Under the pieces are notes generated by a model that did not search any database, had not been told where the DNA came from, and saw only the letters and a list, made by a program, of their open reading frames with translations. A DNA stretch of 7,750 nucleotides from Spirochaetota bacterium (GTDB lineage: Bacteria > Spirochaetota > JAGLSM01). Each line of letters begins with the position of its first letter. Within the stretch, counting starts at the first letter, position 1. The DNA lies in contig JAGLSM010000086.1 in NCBI GenBank assembly GCA_023135745.1, positions 1 to 7,750 of the forward strand. The letters are read 5' to 3'. A program made the translations under genes and the position numbers. Positions 1 to 7,181 of the stretch are shown piece by piece.

Positions 1-1
1 G

Positions 2-772
2 AAAATTGGAACAATAAAAAATTATATGTATTATTTTGGAAGAAAAGTTTATATAGCAGGATTTAACTATACAAAACCTGTTAACCGCTTTATGGCCCAA
101 ATTCTCAAAAGTTTTACAATCCACAGCAATTTTATAAAAGCGATTGAAGACCAGCATAACGAAGTTAAAAACGCTTACATTTATGCGCTTAACGCTCTTG
201 CAAGAGCAGCTGAAGCAAATGACGAAATGACCGGAGCACATATCCTCAGAGTCAATCACTACTCACGTTTTATTGCCGAAGAACTTAAGCTTGATCCATC
301 CATAATATATCAGATATTTATTTCCGCACAAATGCATGATATAGGCAAAATTCATATTCATCCGAATATACTTACCAAGACAGGTCAACTGACAGAAACC
401 GAATGGGCAGAAATTAGAAAACACCCTGAATACGGAGCCATGATACTTGGAAAATCAGAATACATGAAAGTAGCCAGAAATATATGCCTCAGACACCATG
501 AGAACTTCGACGGTTCAGGCTATCCTAAAGGATTAAAGGGTGACGCAATTCCAATTGAAGCCAGGATAGTCCATCTTGCCGATGTATACGACTCAATAAG
601 AAGTAAGAGGACTTACAAACCGGAATTCAGCCATCAAAGAACATGTGAGATAATCCTGGACGGGGATAACAGGACAAAGCCTCAGCATTTTGATCCTGAA
701 ATTCTTGGGATATTTAGAAAAAATAAACACGAATTTAACAAAATATTCAAGTCAGTTTACGAAAAAGTCTGA
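2..772 (+). CDS. HD-GYP domain c-di-GMP phosphodiesterase, 5' end outside window
   Basis: This gene encodes the C-terminal part of an HD-GYP protein, a metal-dependent phosphohydrolase family that degrades the second messenger cyclic di-GMP in the cytoplasm. The frame is open from the first bases of the window, so the ATG at 26 is probably internal and the true start lies upstream; 256 residues are visible. Counting from that ATG, the catalytic signature is intact: H72, the HD pair H104-D105 followed by K108, H133, H157-H158-E159, the GYP loop DGSGYP (162-167) and D186 in the LADVYD motif. An FDPEI motif closes the domain near 222-226. The first ~45 residues look like the end of a sensory module, perhaps GAF, but too little is present to be sure. 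The stop lies 23 nt before the preferred start of the hybrid kinase, so the two are probably co-transcribed. Confidence in the family is very high. That it is an active phosphodiesterase follows from the complete motif set. Confidence 0.93.
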   Translation, partial: KIGTIKNYMYYFGRKVYIAGFNYTKPVNRFMAQILKSFTIHSNFIKAIEDQHNEVKNAYIYALNALARAAEANDEMTGAHILRVNHYSRFIAEELKLDPSIIYQIFISAQMHDIGKIHIHPNILTKTGQLTETEWAEIRKHPEYGAMILGKSEYMKVARNICLRHHENFDGSGYPKGLKGDAIPIEARIVHLADVYDSIRSKRTYKPEFSHQRTCEIILDGDNRTKPQHFDPEILGIFRKNKHEFNKIFKSVYEKV

Positions 773-785
773 ATCTATATTAGTT

Positions 786-790
786 GGAGA
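786..790 (+). promoter_or_regulatory. Shine-Dalgarno deciding the kinase start
   Basis: GGAGA lies 5-6 nt upstream of the TTG at 796. The only earlier in-frame start, TTG at 784, directly follows an in-frame TAG (781-783) and has no purine-rich site in front of it, so the site favours 796. Confidence 0.55.
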
Positions 791-795
791 AAATT

Positions 796-3516
796 TTGTC
801 TCAACAGGATGATTATGAACAACTAACTAAATCAGAACTCATTTTCGAATTGAGACAATTGAAAAAAAAACTGAAAAAAACTGAAAATCAAAATATTGAA
901 CAAAGTATTTTCTATAAAAGGATTATTGAATCACCCAATCATCCTTTTAATATTATTGATTCCTCAACGGGAGAAATCCTGATCGCAAATTCATCCACGC
1001 TTAAATTGATAGATGAATCGGAAAACTGTTTTCTTTATTATGATGAAAATAACAAGATAAAAATTTTAGAAAATTCTCCTTCATTGAAGGTAAAAAAAAC
1101 ACTTAAACCTTCAATTTATGAGTGGAAATACAAAGATAAAAAAGGAGTATTACACTGGTTGGAAATACACAACCATCCGATATTCGATAAAAACGGGAAA
1201 GTTAGTAAAATAATACAATACATGTTAGACATAACAGATAGAAAAAACATTAAATACACTCTTGAACTCGCAAACAAGCAGCATGAAAATTTAGTAAAAC
1301 TTCTCCCATGTGCTATCATGGAATTCAACAAATCGGGAATTATAACACACAGTAATCCCATGTATGATAAAATGATAGGATACAATACAGGCGAATTAAC
1401 AGGAAAATCCTTTTTCAGCCTTTTTATAAACAAACAGGAAGCTAACAACATAAAAGCATACCTTAAACAGATATTAAAAACACAAATAAAACCAAAATCA
1501 TTTATTCTTAGTAATAAAACAAAAGACAATCAATTAATTGATATCAGACTAACCTGGAATTATAAAAAAAATATTGACGGTAAGATTGAAGGATTTATCG
1601 CGCATGTTACAAATATTACCCATGAAAAAAAGCAGATTATAGAAAACAGTAAATTAATAAACATTGTTAAAAGGGCAAGCGAGCATATCATTATTACAGA
1701 CGCCAATGGAAAAATTGAATACGTCAATGATGCATTTAAAAAGTCAACAGGTTATTCCTTTGATGATGTATGTGGAAAAAACCCGAGTATGCTCTGTTCA
1801 AAAAATTCTCTTTACATCGATGATTATTATAAGAATTTATGGAAAACCATTATTTCCGGAAATGTTTGGCACGGAGAATTTTTAAACACAAAAAAGAATG
1901 GGGAAGACTATGCTGAAAAAGCTTCAATCTTTCCAATTTATGATGAAACAAATACACGAATTACACATTTTGGCGCTATAAACACAGACGTAACCGAAGA
2001 CAAAAAAATAAGGCAGGAATTAAAAGAATCCTATGTAGAAATGAAATATCTTAAAATACAGGCAGACTCGGCCAACAGGTTAAAATCAGAATTTATCGCG
2101 AATGTTTCTCATGACATACGTAATCCTCTTAATGGTATTCTTGGGTTCGCAAACCTAATTAAAAAAAGCCAAGTATCAAATCAGGTAAAAACATATGCTG
2201 ATAAAATAGTCCTTTCCGGAAACATGCTTCTAAGATTGATAAATGATTTGCTTGACTTCTCAAGAATTGAAGCCGGACAGATTAAAATCGCTAATAAAAC
2301 ATTTAATTTGAATAATATGATCAAAGACATCCGTTCAATGTTTGAACTTGATTTTGAAAATAGCAAGGTAGCTTTTAATATTAGATTTTCTAATTTACCT
2401 GAGTTGGTATTTAACGATGAACTCAGGATTAAACAGATAGTTATTAACCTTATTTCAAATGCTTTAAAATTCACAGATTCAGGAAAAGTTGATTTTAATA
2501 TTCTATTCAATAAACAGAAAGACAAGATAACTATAAAAATAATCGATACAGGAAGAGGTATAGCAGAAGAGGACAAGAAAAACATATTTAAACCATTTAT
2601 ACAATCAGGAACAATAATTACAGGCACCAAAAAAGGAACCGGATTAGGATTATCAATATGTAAAAAACTCTCGGATCTACTCAACGCGAATATAAGCCTT
2701 TCTTCCAAGACCGGAAAGGGAAGCACATTCACGTTTGTTTTTCCTGCGAACCTGAAAAAAACAAAAACACCTCTGATCTTAGACATTGTTCAATACAAAC
2801 ATCCAAATGAAATATCCAATAAAACTGAAAATACAATACTGGTCGCGGAAGATAACCCTGTAAACATAGATATAATAACTGAATTCCTGAAAATAGCCGG
2901 ATTTAACTCAATAATTTCGGCAACAAACGGCCGGGAAGTTATAGATATCGCATTGGACAAAAAACCGGATCTGATACTAATGGATGTACAGATGCCTATT
3001 ATTGACGGCTTAACAGCTGTCAAAATTCTTCGTGAAAAAAATTACAAAAAACCTATTATAATGCTTTCCGCTTTTGCAATGCAGTCGGATATCGATGAAG
3101 GCATAAATTGCGGAGCCAATGCTTATGTTACAAAACCTATTAATTTCAGTAGTTTTTTTCATTATATTGATAGTTTTCTGAATAAGAAAAATGCTGAAAA
3201 ACCCGATAAAACATTTTTGTTTAAAAAAGGTCTTTCAGATAACATAAAAAATATTTTTCTGGGTGATGTCAGGAAAAAGCTCGTCATTATCAATGATATA
3301 AACAGTAAAAATAAAATCCGGGATAATCTTGAAGAAATCAGAATTATAACTCACGGCTATAAGGGTAACGCCAAGTATTTTGGATTCTCTAAACTGGAAG
3401 ATATTTCAATAGCTATTACAAATGCTATTGAAGATAATGTTAAAAGTGAAAAATTAAAACCACTGGTCTCAAAACTTATTGACATCCTGGAGAAAATTGT
3501 CATAACTAATAACTAG
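796..3516 (+). CDS. PAS-PAS-PAS hybrid histidine kinase with receiver and Hpt domains
   Basis: This is a soluble multi-domain phosphorelay kinase of about 906 residues; no membrane segment or signal peptide is visible. Numbered from the TTG at 784 (910 aa), the order is: a lysine-rich coiled coil (~12-40); PAS domains at ~43-155, ~165-285 and ~290-405, each closing in a DIT/NIT/DVT-type motif; HisKA with phosphoacceptor H443 in VSHDIRNP; HATPase with N-box N555/N559, G1 DTGRGI (588-593), F-box IFKPF and G2 GTGLGL (618-623); a receiver with acidic pair E689-D690, phosphoacceptor D734, S762 and K784; and a C-terminal Hpt-like helical domain with H857 in HGYKGNA. The layout resembles ArcB/BarA-type tripartite kinases, so a His-Asp-His relay to a separate receiver is expected; that partner is not in the window. 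The start is TTG; 796 is preferred on ribosome-site grounds, with 784 as the alternative. The signal is unknown, since no cofactor-binding signature stands out in the PAS domains. The adjacent HD-GYP gene suggests a shared signalling circuit. Confidence 0.95.
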   Translation: MSQQDDYEQLTKSELIFELRQLKKKLKKTENQNIEQSIFYKRIIESPNHPFNIIDSSTGEILIANSSTLKLIDESENCFLYYDENNKIKILENSPSLKVKKTLKPSIYEWKYKDKKGVLHWLEIHNHPIFDKNGKVSKIIQYMLDITDRKNIKYTLELANKQHENLVKLLPCAIMEFNKSGIITHSNPMYDKMIGYNTGELTGKSFFSLFINKQEANNIKAYLKQILKTQIKPKSFILSNKTKDNQLIDIRLTWNYKKNIDGKIEGFIAHVTNITHEKKQIIENSKLINIVKRASEHIIITDANGKIEYVNDAFKKSTGYSFDDVCGKNPSMLCSKNSLYIDDYYKNLWKTIISGNVWHGEFLNTKKNGEDYAEKASIFPIYDETNTRITHFGAINTDVTEDKKIRQELKESYVEMKYLKIQADSANRLKSEFIANVSHDIRNPLNGILGFANLIKKSQVSNQVKTYADKIVLSGNMLLRLINDLLDFSRIEAGQIKIANKTFNLNNMIKDIRSMFELDFENSKVAFNIRFSNLPELVFNDELRIKQIVINLISNALKFTDSGKVDFNILFNKQKDKITIKIIDTGRGIAEEDKKNIFKPFIQSGTIITGTKKGTGLGLSICKKLSDLLNANISLSSKTGKGSTFTFVFPANLKKTKTPLILDIVQYKHPNEISNKTENTILVAEDNPVNIDIITEFLKIAGFNSIISATNGREVIDIALDKKPDLILMDVQMPIIDGLTAVKILREKNYKKPIIMLSAFAMQSDIDEGINCGANAYVTKPINFSSFFHYIDSFLNKKNAEKPDKTFLFKKGLSDNIKNIFLGDVRKKLVIINDINSKNKIRDNLEEIRIITHGYKGNAKYFGFSKLEDISIAITNAIEDNVKSEKLKPLVSKLIDILEKIVITNN

Positions 3517-3522
3517 ACCATG

Positions 3523-3554
3523 TTTAACGATTTTAAAGTAATTATTTCTATAAT
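3523..3554 (+). promoter_or_regulatory. candidate promoter for larE
   Basis: A perfect TATAAT lies at 3549-3554, 32 nt before the larE start codon. The upstream -35 match is poor: TTAACG at 3524-3529 with 19-nt spacing. The surroundings are very AT-rich, so a chance match is quite possible. No terminator separates the kinase from larE, so read-through is an alternative. Confidence 0.3.
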
Positions 3555-3586
3555 AAAAACAAAATACTATCAGAAAGTAAGTTATA

Positions 3587-4396
3587 ATGATTACAAAAAA
3601 ACTAAATGATTTAAAAAAAATTATTTCAGAATACAATTCAGTTGCAATCGCCTTTTCAGGGGGAGTAGACAGCACCTTTCTCGCACGAGCTGCGAAGGAA
3701 GTCCTGGGAGATAACATACTTCTTGTAACTGCTGCGTCATCCACTTATCCGTTTGAGGAGCTCGAAGAATCAAAAAAACTTGCAGCCCGTCTTGGACTCG
3801 AACAACTTATAATTGTTTCCGAAGAAATAGAGATACCCGGATTTTCCGAGAATACACCTGACAGATGCTATTATTGCAAGAGTGAACTATTTATGAAAAT
3901 AAATGAAATTGCCGGAAAAAAAAACCTCGAAGCTGTTTTTGACGGAACAAATGTAGATGACCTGGGAGATTATAGACCCGGAAGAAAAGCAATTGAAGAG
4001 CTGGGGATTAGATCACCCATCTGTGAAGCCGGATTAACAAAAAAAGAAATAAGAAAAATATCTCTGGATTATGGACTGCCGACCGCAAATAAACCTGCCT
4101 TTGCGTGTCTTGCTTCAAGGTTTCCTTACGGTGAAGACATCACAAAAGAGAAACTAAAGCGTGTTGAGAAATGCGAATCAGAAATACGTAAGCTCGGTTT
4201 TGGCCAATTCCGGGTAAGAAGCCATGAGGACTTGGCAAGAATTGAACTATCCACTGAAGAAATGCCTCGTGGATGGGAAAAAAGAGTGGAATTGGATAAA
4301 ATATGTAAAAACGCAGGATTTACATATTCCTCAATAGATCTAAGAGGTTACAGAACCGGTGCAATGAACGAGACAATTCATACTAATTTTGTATGA
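3587..4396 (+). CDS. larE: LarE, ATP-dependent pyridinium dithiocarboxylate sulfur transferase
   Basis: LarE inserts sulfur into the nicotinic-acid-derived precursor of the nickel-pincer nucleotide cofactor, first found in lactate racemase. The 269-residue protein has the family's usual length. The N-terminal PP-loop SGGVDST (24-30) marks an ATP pyrophosphatase that adenylates the substrate carboxylate. Cysteines lie at C94 and C97 (RCYYCK) and C174 (FACLASRFPYG), and the conserved C-terminal GYRTGAMN motif is present (254-261). From family knowledge, the Lactobacillus enzyme uses only the cysteine equivalent to C174 and sacrifices it, whereas three-cysteine forms can hold a [4Fe-4S] cluster and may act catalytically. 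This copy is of the second type. An in-frame TAA at 3578-3580 rules out an earlier start, and the ribosome site is weak. larB, larC and the target enzyme are not in the window, so LarE stands alone here. The gene is shut off by the hairpin right after its stop codon. Confidence 0.93.
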   Translation: MITKKLNDLKKIISEYNSVAIAFSGGVDSTFLARAAKEVLGDNILLVTAASSTYPFEELEESKKLAARLGLEQLIIVSEEIEIPGFSENTPDRCYYCKSELFMKINEIAGKKNLEAVFDGTNVDDLGDYRPGRKAIEELGIRSPICEAGLTKKEIRKISLDYGLPTANKPAFACLASRFPYGEDITKEKLKRVEKCESEIRKLGFGQFRVRSHEDLARIELSTEEMPRGWEKRVELDKICKNAGFTYSSIDLRGYRTGAMNETIHTNFV

Positions 4397-4429
4397 AAAA
4401 GCCCGGAGCATTCAGATCCGGACTTTTTT
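4396..4429. terminator. bidirectional intrinsic terminator between larE and flavodiiron gene
   Basis: The inverted repeat has core arms CCGGA (4403-4407) and TCCGG (4417-4421) around a 9-nt loop, one C/A mismatch, then G-C and an A-tract (4396-4400) facing a T-tract (4424-4429). Because A and T runs flank both sides, it ends with U-runs on either strand. It lies between the convergent larE and flavodiiron genes and overlaps the last base of the larE stop codon. Confidence 0.85.
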
Positions 4430-4454
4430 ATTTAAAAGTTGGTTATTTTAAAAT

Positions 4455-5672
4455 TTATTTTTCAGATTTAATGAGTCTTGCAAGCTCTTTGCCGCGCTCA
4501 TATGCCCTTTGATGATCCTCTTCGGAAGCCTTGCCGCACCACTCAACAGGTTCAAGAATATCCCACTTCATTTTTTCAGTCATCGAATCAAATTCCTTTT
4601 GAGCACCGCCGGACCAACCGTATGATCCGAACCTGAAAACCTTCCTGTTCCAAATGTGTTTTCTTGAAAACATATCGATTACATGCGCTATAGGAGGAAA
4701 CATCTTGTATTCATATGTAGGCATTCCAAACACAATCCCCTTCGATTTCCAGGCAGACGCCAGAGCATACGAAACATCATCATCGGGAGCCTGAAAAATA
4801 TGAACCGGAACATTTTCCGATCTTATACCTTCAACAACTGAGCGGAGTACTTTTTTAGTATTACCATACATACTCCCCCAAACTACAGTAATTTCAGGTT
4901 CAGCAAGTCCGTCAATATAACATGCAAGCTTATTGTATCTTTCTATAATTACTTTTGGATTTTCTCTCCAGATTATTCCATGTGAAGGCGCAATCATCTT
5001 AATAGAAAGATCTTCAAGTTTTTTAATTGCCCTTTGTACTGATTTAGAGAAACTCGAAACTATGTTGGCAAAATATCTGAGAGTTTCTTTTTCAAAAAAT
5101 GCGTGCTTTTCATCCGAAATATGATCATCAAAAATCTCATCTTCAATCTTTCCAAACGAACCGAAAGCATCACAGGAAAATAGTATCTGAGAATTCTTTT
5201 CATAAGTTACCATGGTTTCCGGCCAATGAACATTGGGAATCTCCTCAAAAAGAAGCTCTTTGCCATTCCCTAAATCCAGAGTATCTCCTGACTTTACAAT
5301 AATAACATTTTTAGTAATACCAAAAAAGCTCTCAACCATTTCAGCGCCTTTTTTGGTTACAATAATTTTCACATCCGGATTAAGCCTGTGACATTCCTGA
5401 AGCCATCCAGAGTGATCGGGCTCCATATGATTTATCACAATATAGTCAAAATCCTCAATACTTAAAGATATTGATTCCAACTGCTTTTTAATAACACCCG
5501 GAACATCTTCATAATCCTGAACAAGATCAATTAATGCTTTTTTTTCACCAACTACAACGTATGAATTAAGAGAAACTCCGTCAGGAATAGTCCAAATACC
5601 TTCAAACAGATAATCACCAACTATATTGGCTCCTATTCTGTAGATGCCGTCTACTATTTCAATTGCTTTCAT
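4455..5672 (-). CDS. fprA: A-type flavoprotein (flavodiiron protein, rubredoxin:oxygen oxidoreductase type)
   Basis: This 405-residue flavodiiron protein reduces O2 to water, or NO to N2O, in the cytoplasm of anaerobes. The N-terminal metallo-beta-lactamase-like domain (~1-255) carries the full diiron ligand set: H82, E84, D86 and H87 in NHMEPDHSG, then H149, D168 and H231. The C-terminal flavodoxin-like domain (~260-400) has the FMN phosphate loop SMYGNT (267-272), a PTYEYKMFPP loop and GSYGWSGGA (349-357). There is no fused rubredoxin or flavin reductase domain, so it needs a separate electron donor; rubredoxin is encoded immediately upstream on the same strand. An AGGAG site (5679-5683) lies 6 nt before the ATG, supporting this start. 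A strong hairpin lies only 22 nt upstream of the start codon, leaving no room for an ordinary promoter between them. Substrate preference for O2 or NO cannot be read from the sequence. Confidence 0.96.
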   Translation of the reverse strand: MKAIEIVDGIYRIGANIVGDYLFEGIWTIPDGVSLNSYVVVGEKKALIDLVQDYEDVPGVIKKQLESISLSIEDFDYIVINHMEPDHSGWLQECHRLNPDVKIIVTKKGAEMVESFFGITKNVIIVKSGDTLDLGNGKELLFEEIPNVHWPETMVTYEKNSQILFSCDAFGSFGKIEDEIFDDHISDEKHAFFEKETLRYFANIVSSFSKSVQRAIKKLEDLSIKMIAPSHGIIWRENPKVIIERYNKLACYIDGLAEPEITVVWGSMYGNTKKVLRSVVEGIRSENVPVHIFQAPDDDVSYALASAWKSKGIVFGMPTYEYKMFPPIAHVIDMFSRKHIWNRKVFRFGSYGWSGGAQKEFDSMTEKMKWDILEPVEWCGKASEEDHQRAYERGKELARLIKSEK

Positions 5673-5694
5673 TTTAATCTCCTGAACAGGTTAA

Positions 5695-5728
5695 ATCTAA
5701 AAAGCCCGCTTACGCGGGCTTTTTAGAT
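5695..5728 (-). terminator. strong perfect hairpin between rubredoxin and flavodiiron genes
   Basis: A 15-bp perfect stem (arms 5695-5709 and 5714-5728) encloses a 4-nt loop. A GC-rich core (GCCCGC/GCGGGC) is flanked by A5 and T5 tracts, so the minus-strand transcript ends in a U-run after the stem. It begins 6 nt after the rubredoxin stop codon. Its form is that of an intrinsic terminator. Because the flavodiiron gene has no visible promoter of its own, it may act as a partial terminator or as an mRNA-stabilising or processing element. Confidence 0.8.
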
Positions 5729-5734
5729 GAATAA

Positions 5735-5896
5735 TTATTCTTCAATAGCAAAAACTTCTTTTCCCTCACCGCATTCAGGACACACCCAGTCATTTGGAAT
5801 GTCCTTGAATTCGGTTCCGGCAGCTACTCCGTTATCAGGATCACCTTCTGTCGGATCATAGATATAACCGCATATTTCACATACATACTTTTTCAT
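5735..5896 (-). CDS. rub: rubredoxin
   Basis: This is a 53-residue rubredoxin, a small cytoplasmic one-electron carrier with a single Fe(Cys)4 centre. The two iron-binding knuckles are C6-x-x-C9-G and C39-P-x-C42-G, and the family's GYIYDP, GDPDNG and NDWVCP signatures lie between them. The length is typical. Three consecutive ATG codons begin at 5902, 5899 and 5896 (reading leftward). The last gives the common MKKYVC start and sits 7 nt from the AAAGGAG site; 5899 (MMKKYVC) is a close alternative, and 5902 would leave only 1 nt of spacing. The gene starts at or inside the desulfoferrodoxin stop codon, indicating translational coupling. It probably supplies electrons both to desulfoferrodoxin and to the flavodiiron protein. 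The donor that reduces it, an NADH:rubredoxin reductase, is not in the window. Confidence 0.95.
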   Translation of the reverse strand: MKKYVCEICGYIYDPTEGDPDNGVAAGTEFKDIPNDWVCPECGEGKEVFAIEE

Positions 5897-5898
5897 CA

Positions 5899-6276
5899 TC
5901 ATTCTCCTTTCCAGAGTCCATGTTTATTACAGTATTCTGTTGCCTTGATCTTATCTGAATCCGTTAAAAAAACAGCTACAGGTTCATCACCAGGCTTTAG
6001 AAATTTTTTCTGTGATTTTCCATCCGCATCTATTGCAATCCATTGGATATAATGGTCTTCCTGCATGGGATGAAGGGTGCTGCCAACAGTAACCTTATAA
6101 CCGTTATCTGTTTTTTCTATCACAGGAACATGTTTTTCAGTAGCCATATCGGCTGTTTTTTCTTCCTGTAGAGTCATAAGTTGTCCACAGCATACCAGCT
6201 CTCCTCCGCCTACTACAATAACCTCGGTTATGTTACCACAGATATCACACTTATATAGTTCAAGTTTTTTTGGCAT
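5899..6276 (-). CDS. dfx: desulfoferrodoxin, class I superoxide reductase
   Basis: Desulfoferrodoxin reduces superoxide to hydrogen peroxide in the cytoplasm without making O2, using electrons usually supplied by rubredoxin. The 125-residue protein has both metal domains. An N-terminal desulforedoxin-like domain carries C10, C13, C29 and C30 for the Fe(Cys)4 centre I. The C-terminal domain carries H49, H69, H75, C116 and H119 for the catalytic Fe(His)4Cys centre II. The catalytically important E47-K48 pair is also present in TEKHVP. Spacing agrees with the characterised Desulfovibrio enzyme as I remember it. A strong AAGGAGGA site lies 5 nt before the ATG. The stop codon TGA overlaps the run of rubredoxin start codons, so the two are co-translated. 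The 89-nt AT-rich gap upstream probably holds its own promoter, but I could not identify convincing boxes. Confidence 0.97.
   Translation of the reverse strand: MPKKLELYKCDICGNITEVIVVGGGELVCCGQLMTLQEEKTADMATEKHVPVIEKTDNGYKVTVGSTLHPMQEDHYIQWIAIDADGKSQKKFLKPGDEPVAVFLTDSDKIKATEYCNKHGLWKGE
5904..5910 (-). promoter_or_regulatory. ribosome binding site for rubredoxin inside desulfoferrodoxin gene
   Basis: AAAGGAG on the minus strand lies within the last codons of the desulfoferrodoxin gene. It is 1, 4 and 7 nt from the three successive ATGs. The 7-nt spacing favours the third ATG as the rubredoxin start. Confidence 0.6.
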
Positions 6277-6323
6277 TAGATTCCTCCTTAAAGGGTATAT
6301 CTAACAAATATAATTTAAAAATG

Positions 6324-6337
6324 AAACTAATTAATTT
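6324..6337. promoter_or_regulatory. possible operator palindrome upstream of desulfoferrodoxin
   Basis: This 14-nt imperfect palindrome, AAACTAATTAATTT on the plus strand, has one mismatched pair. It lies 48 nt upstream of the desulfoferrodoxin start in the only promoter-sized gap of that operon. It does not match the TGATAAT half-site upstream of the Fur-family gene, and AT-rich DNA yields such palindromes by chance. Confidence 0.2.
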
Positions 6338-6365
6338 AAAGAAATAGGATAAATTATTCACTGTT

Positions 6366-7181
6366 TTATCTATCTAAATAAAACTCTCCTAAACTCTCAT
6401 AAGTCAAATCAGGATGAATTCCAAGGCGTGTAAGAGAAAAATCAAACCTGACAGGATCCTCAGAATCAAAGACCCTGAAAGCGTCAGTGATTTCAAGAGC
6501 TGTTTTTTCGTCGGCTGGCTTTCTTGATGTAAAACCCAGCATTGTACTTATATTATTCATATGAACATCAAGAGGAACAATCAGCATTGAGGAAGGGAGA
6601 TTCCATCCTCCGGGATCAATGTTATCCTTTCTAATCATCCATCTCAGATAAAGATGAAGCCGCTTGCACGCGCTCCCTTTCTCCGGAGATGGAAGCATTG
6701 ATACCGTAGATCCGCCCAGGTATTTAATTTTTGCTGCAAAAGCAATTAATCCGTTAAGAACATTTATATCATCTTTTTTTATCCCCTGTATGAAACATTT
6801 TTCAAGATTTCCATATGTCCTTATGCACATTCCGATTCCATAAAGCAAATCAGTAATAGCATCAGAATCATAAAACCTGTATTTAAAACCTGTAAATCTG
6901 GATTTTATATCTTCTTTTTTTAAATCCGCAAGATCATGCAGTTTTTCAGGCAGCTTGGACAAAACATACTCAATTGCTTTGAGTATTAAATTAACCCGGC
7001 CTACAGCCAGAGATGAGGCAATTAATCCTGCAACTTCACGATTTTCCGGCTTTGCCTTTATTACAAATTCAAGAGGATCAGGGTGGATAAATTCCGGTTT
7101 ATGATATCTGTTGTATATCATATCAAGAGATGAAGAAATTCTTGATCTTCTATCAGCATCTTTTAATAAAACATTATTCAT
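6366..7181 (-). CDS. DUF2400 / TIGR02757 family protein, possible HhH-GPD-like DNA glycosylase
   Basis: This 271-residue protein belongs to the uncharacterised TIGR02757 (DUF2400) family. I recognise it from the block GSACKRLHLYLRWMIR (169-184), the PLDVHM motif (203-208), the EIT motif near 230 and the DPVRFDFSLTRLGI block (242-255). The early YNRY, DPLEF and the segment REVAGLIASSLAVGR (48-62) also fit. It is soluble, with no signal peptide. Function is unproven. The PLDVHM...LG segment resembles the VDTHV motif with the catalytic Asp of endonuclease III-type glycosylases, and K173 sits 32 residues before D205, so a glycosylase fold with a Lys/Asp pair is plausible (inference). The ATG overlaps the end of the PerR-like gene by 8 nt, and a GGAG lies 9 nt upstream of it, so translational coupling is likely. 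Co-expression with a peroxide sensor would suit an oxidative-damage role. No terminator follows it. Confidence 0.88.
   Translation of the reverse strand: MNNVLLKDADRRSRISSSLDMIYNRYHKPEFIHPDPLEFVIKAKPENREVAGLIASSLAVGRVNLILKAIEYVLSKLPEKLHDLADLKKEDIKSRFTGFKYRFYDSDAITDLLYGIGMCIRTYGNLEKCFIQGIKKDDINVLNGLIAFAAKIKYLGGSTVSMLPSPEKGSACKRLHLYLRWMIRKDNIDPGGWNLPSSMLIVPLDVHMNNISTMLGFTSRKPADEKTALEITDAFRVFDSEDPVRFDFSLTRLGIHPDLTYESLGEFYLDR

Noticed and set aside
850..900. A-rich tract with repeated AAAAAACTGAAA-like units near the kinase start as a possible slippage site or repeat
   Set aside because: It encodes the lysine-rich coiled coil in frame, and the reading frame continues intact.
1116..1529. Minus-strand open frame of 137 codons within the kinase gene
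   Set aside because: Lies opposite the PAS-encoding region, has low-complexity hydrophobic translation from A-rich DNA, and shows no family motif; the plus-strand kinase is certain.
2181..3023. Two minus-strand open frames (201 and 77 codons) opposite the kinase and receiver domains
   Set aside because: They mirror conserved HATPase and receiver codons and have no recognisable domain of their own.
3520..3609. Short plus-strand ORF starting ATG at 3520 and overlapping the larE start
   Set aside because: About 30 codons of A/T-rich sequence, no ribosome site and no similarity I recognise; larE has the real frame here.
3469..3744. Minus-strand open frame across the kinase-larE gap
   Set aside because: Opposes the larE PP-loop region; no ribosome site or motif supports it.
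4933..5302. Two short plus-strand open frames inside the flavodiiron gene
   Set aside because: They are antisense to conserved diiron-domain codons and have no domain features.
6277..6365. A Fur/PerR box upstream of desulfoferrodoxin
   Set aside because: By eye the best alignments to TGATAAT or TTATAAT half-sites match only about 4-5 of 7 positions per side, which AT-rich DNA gives by chance.
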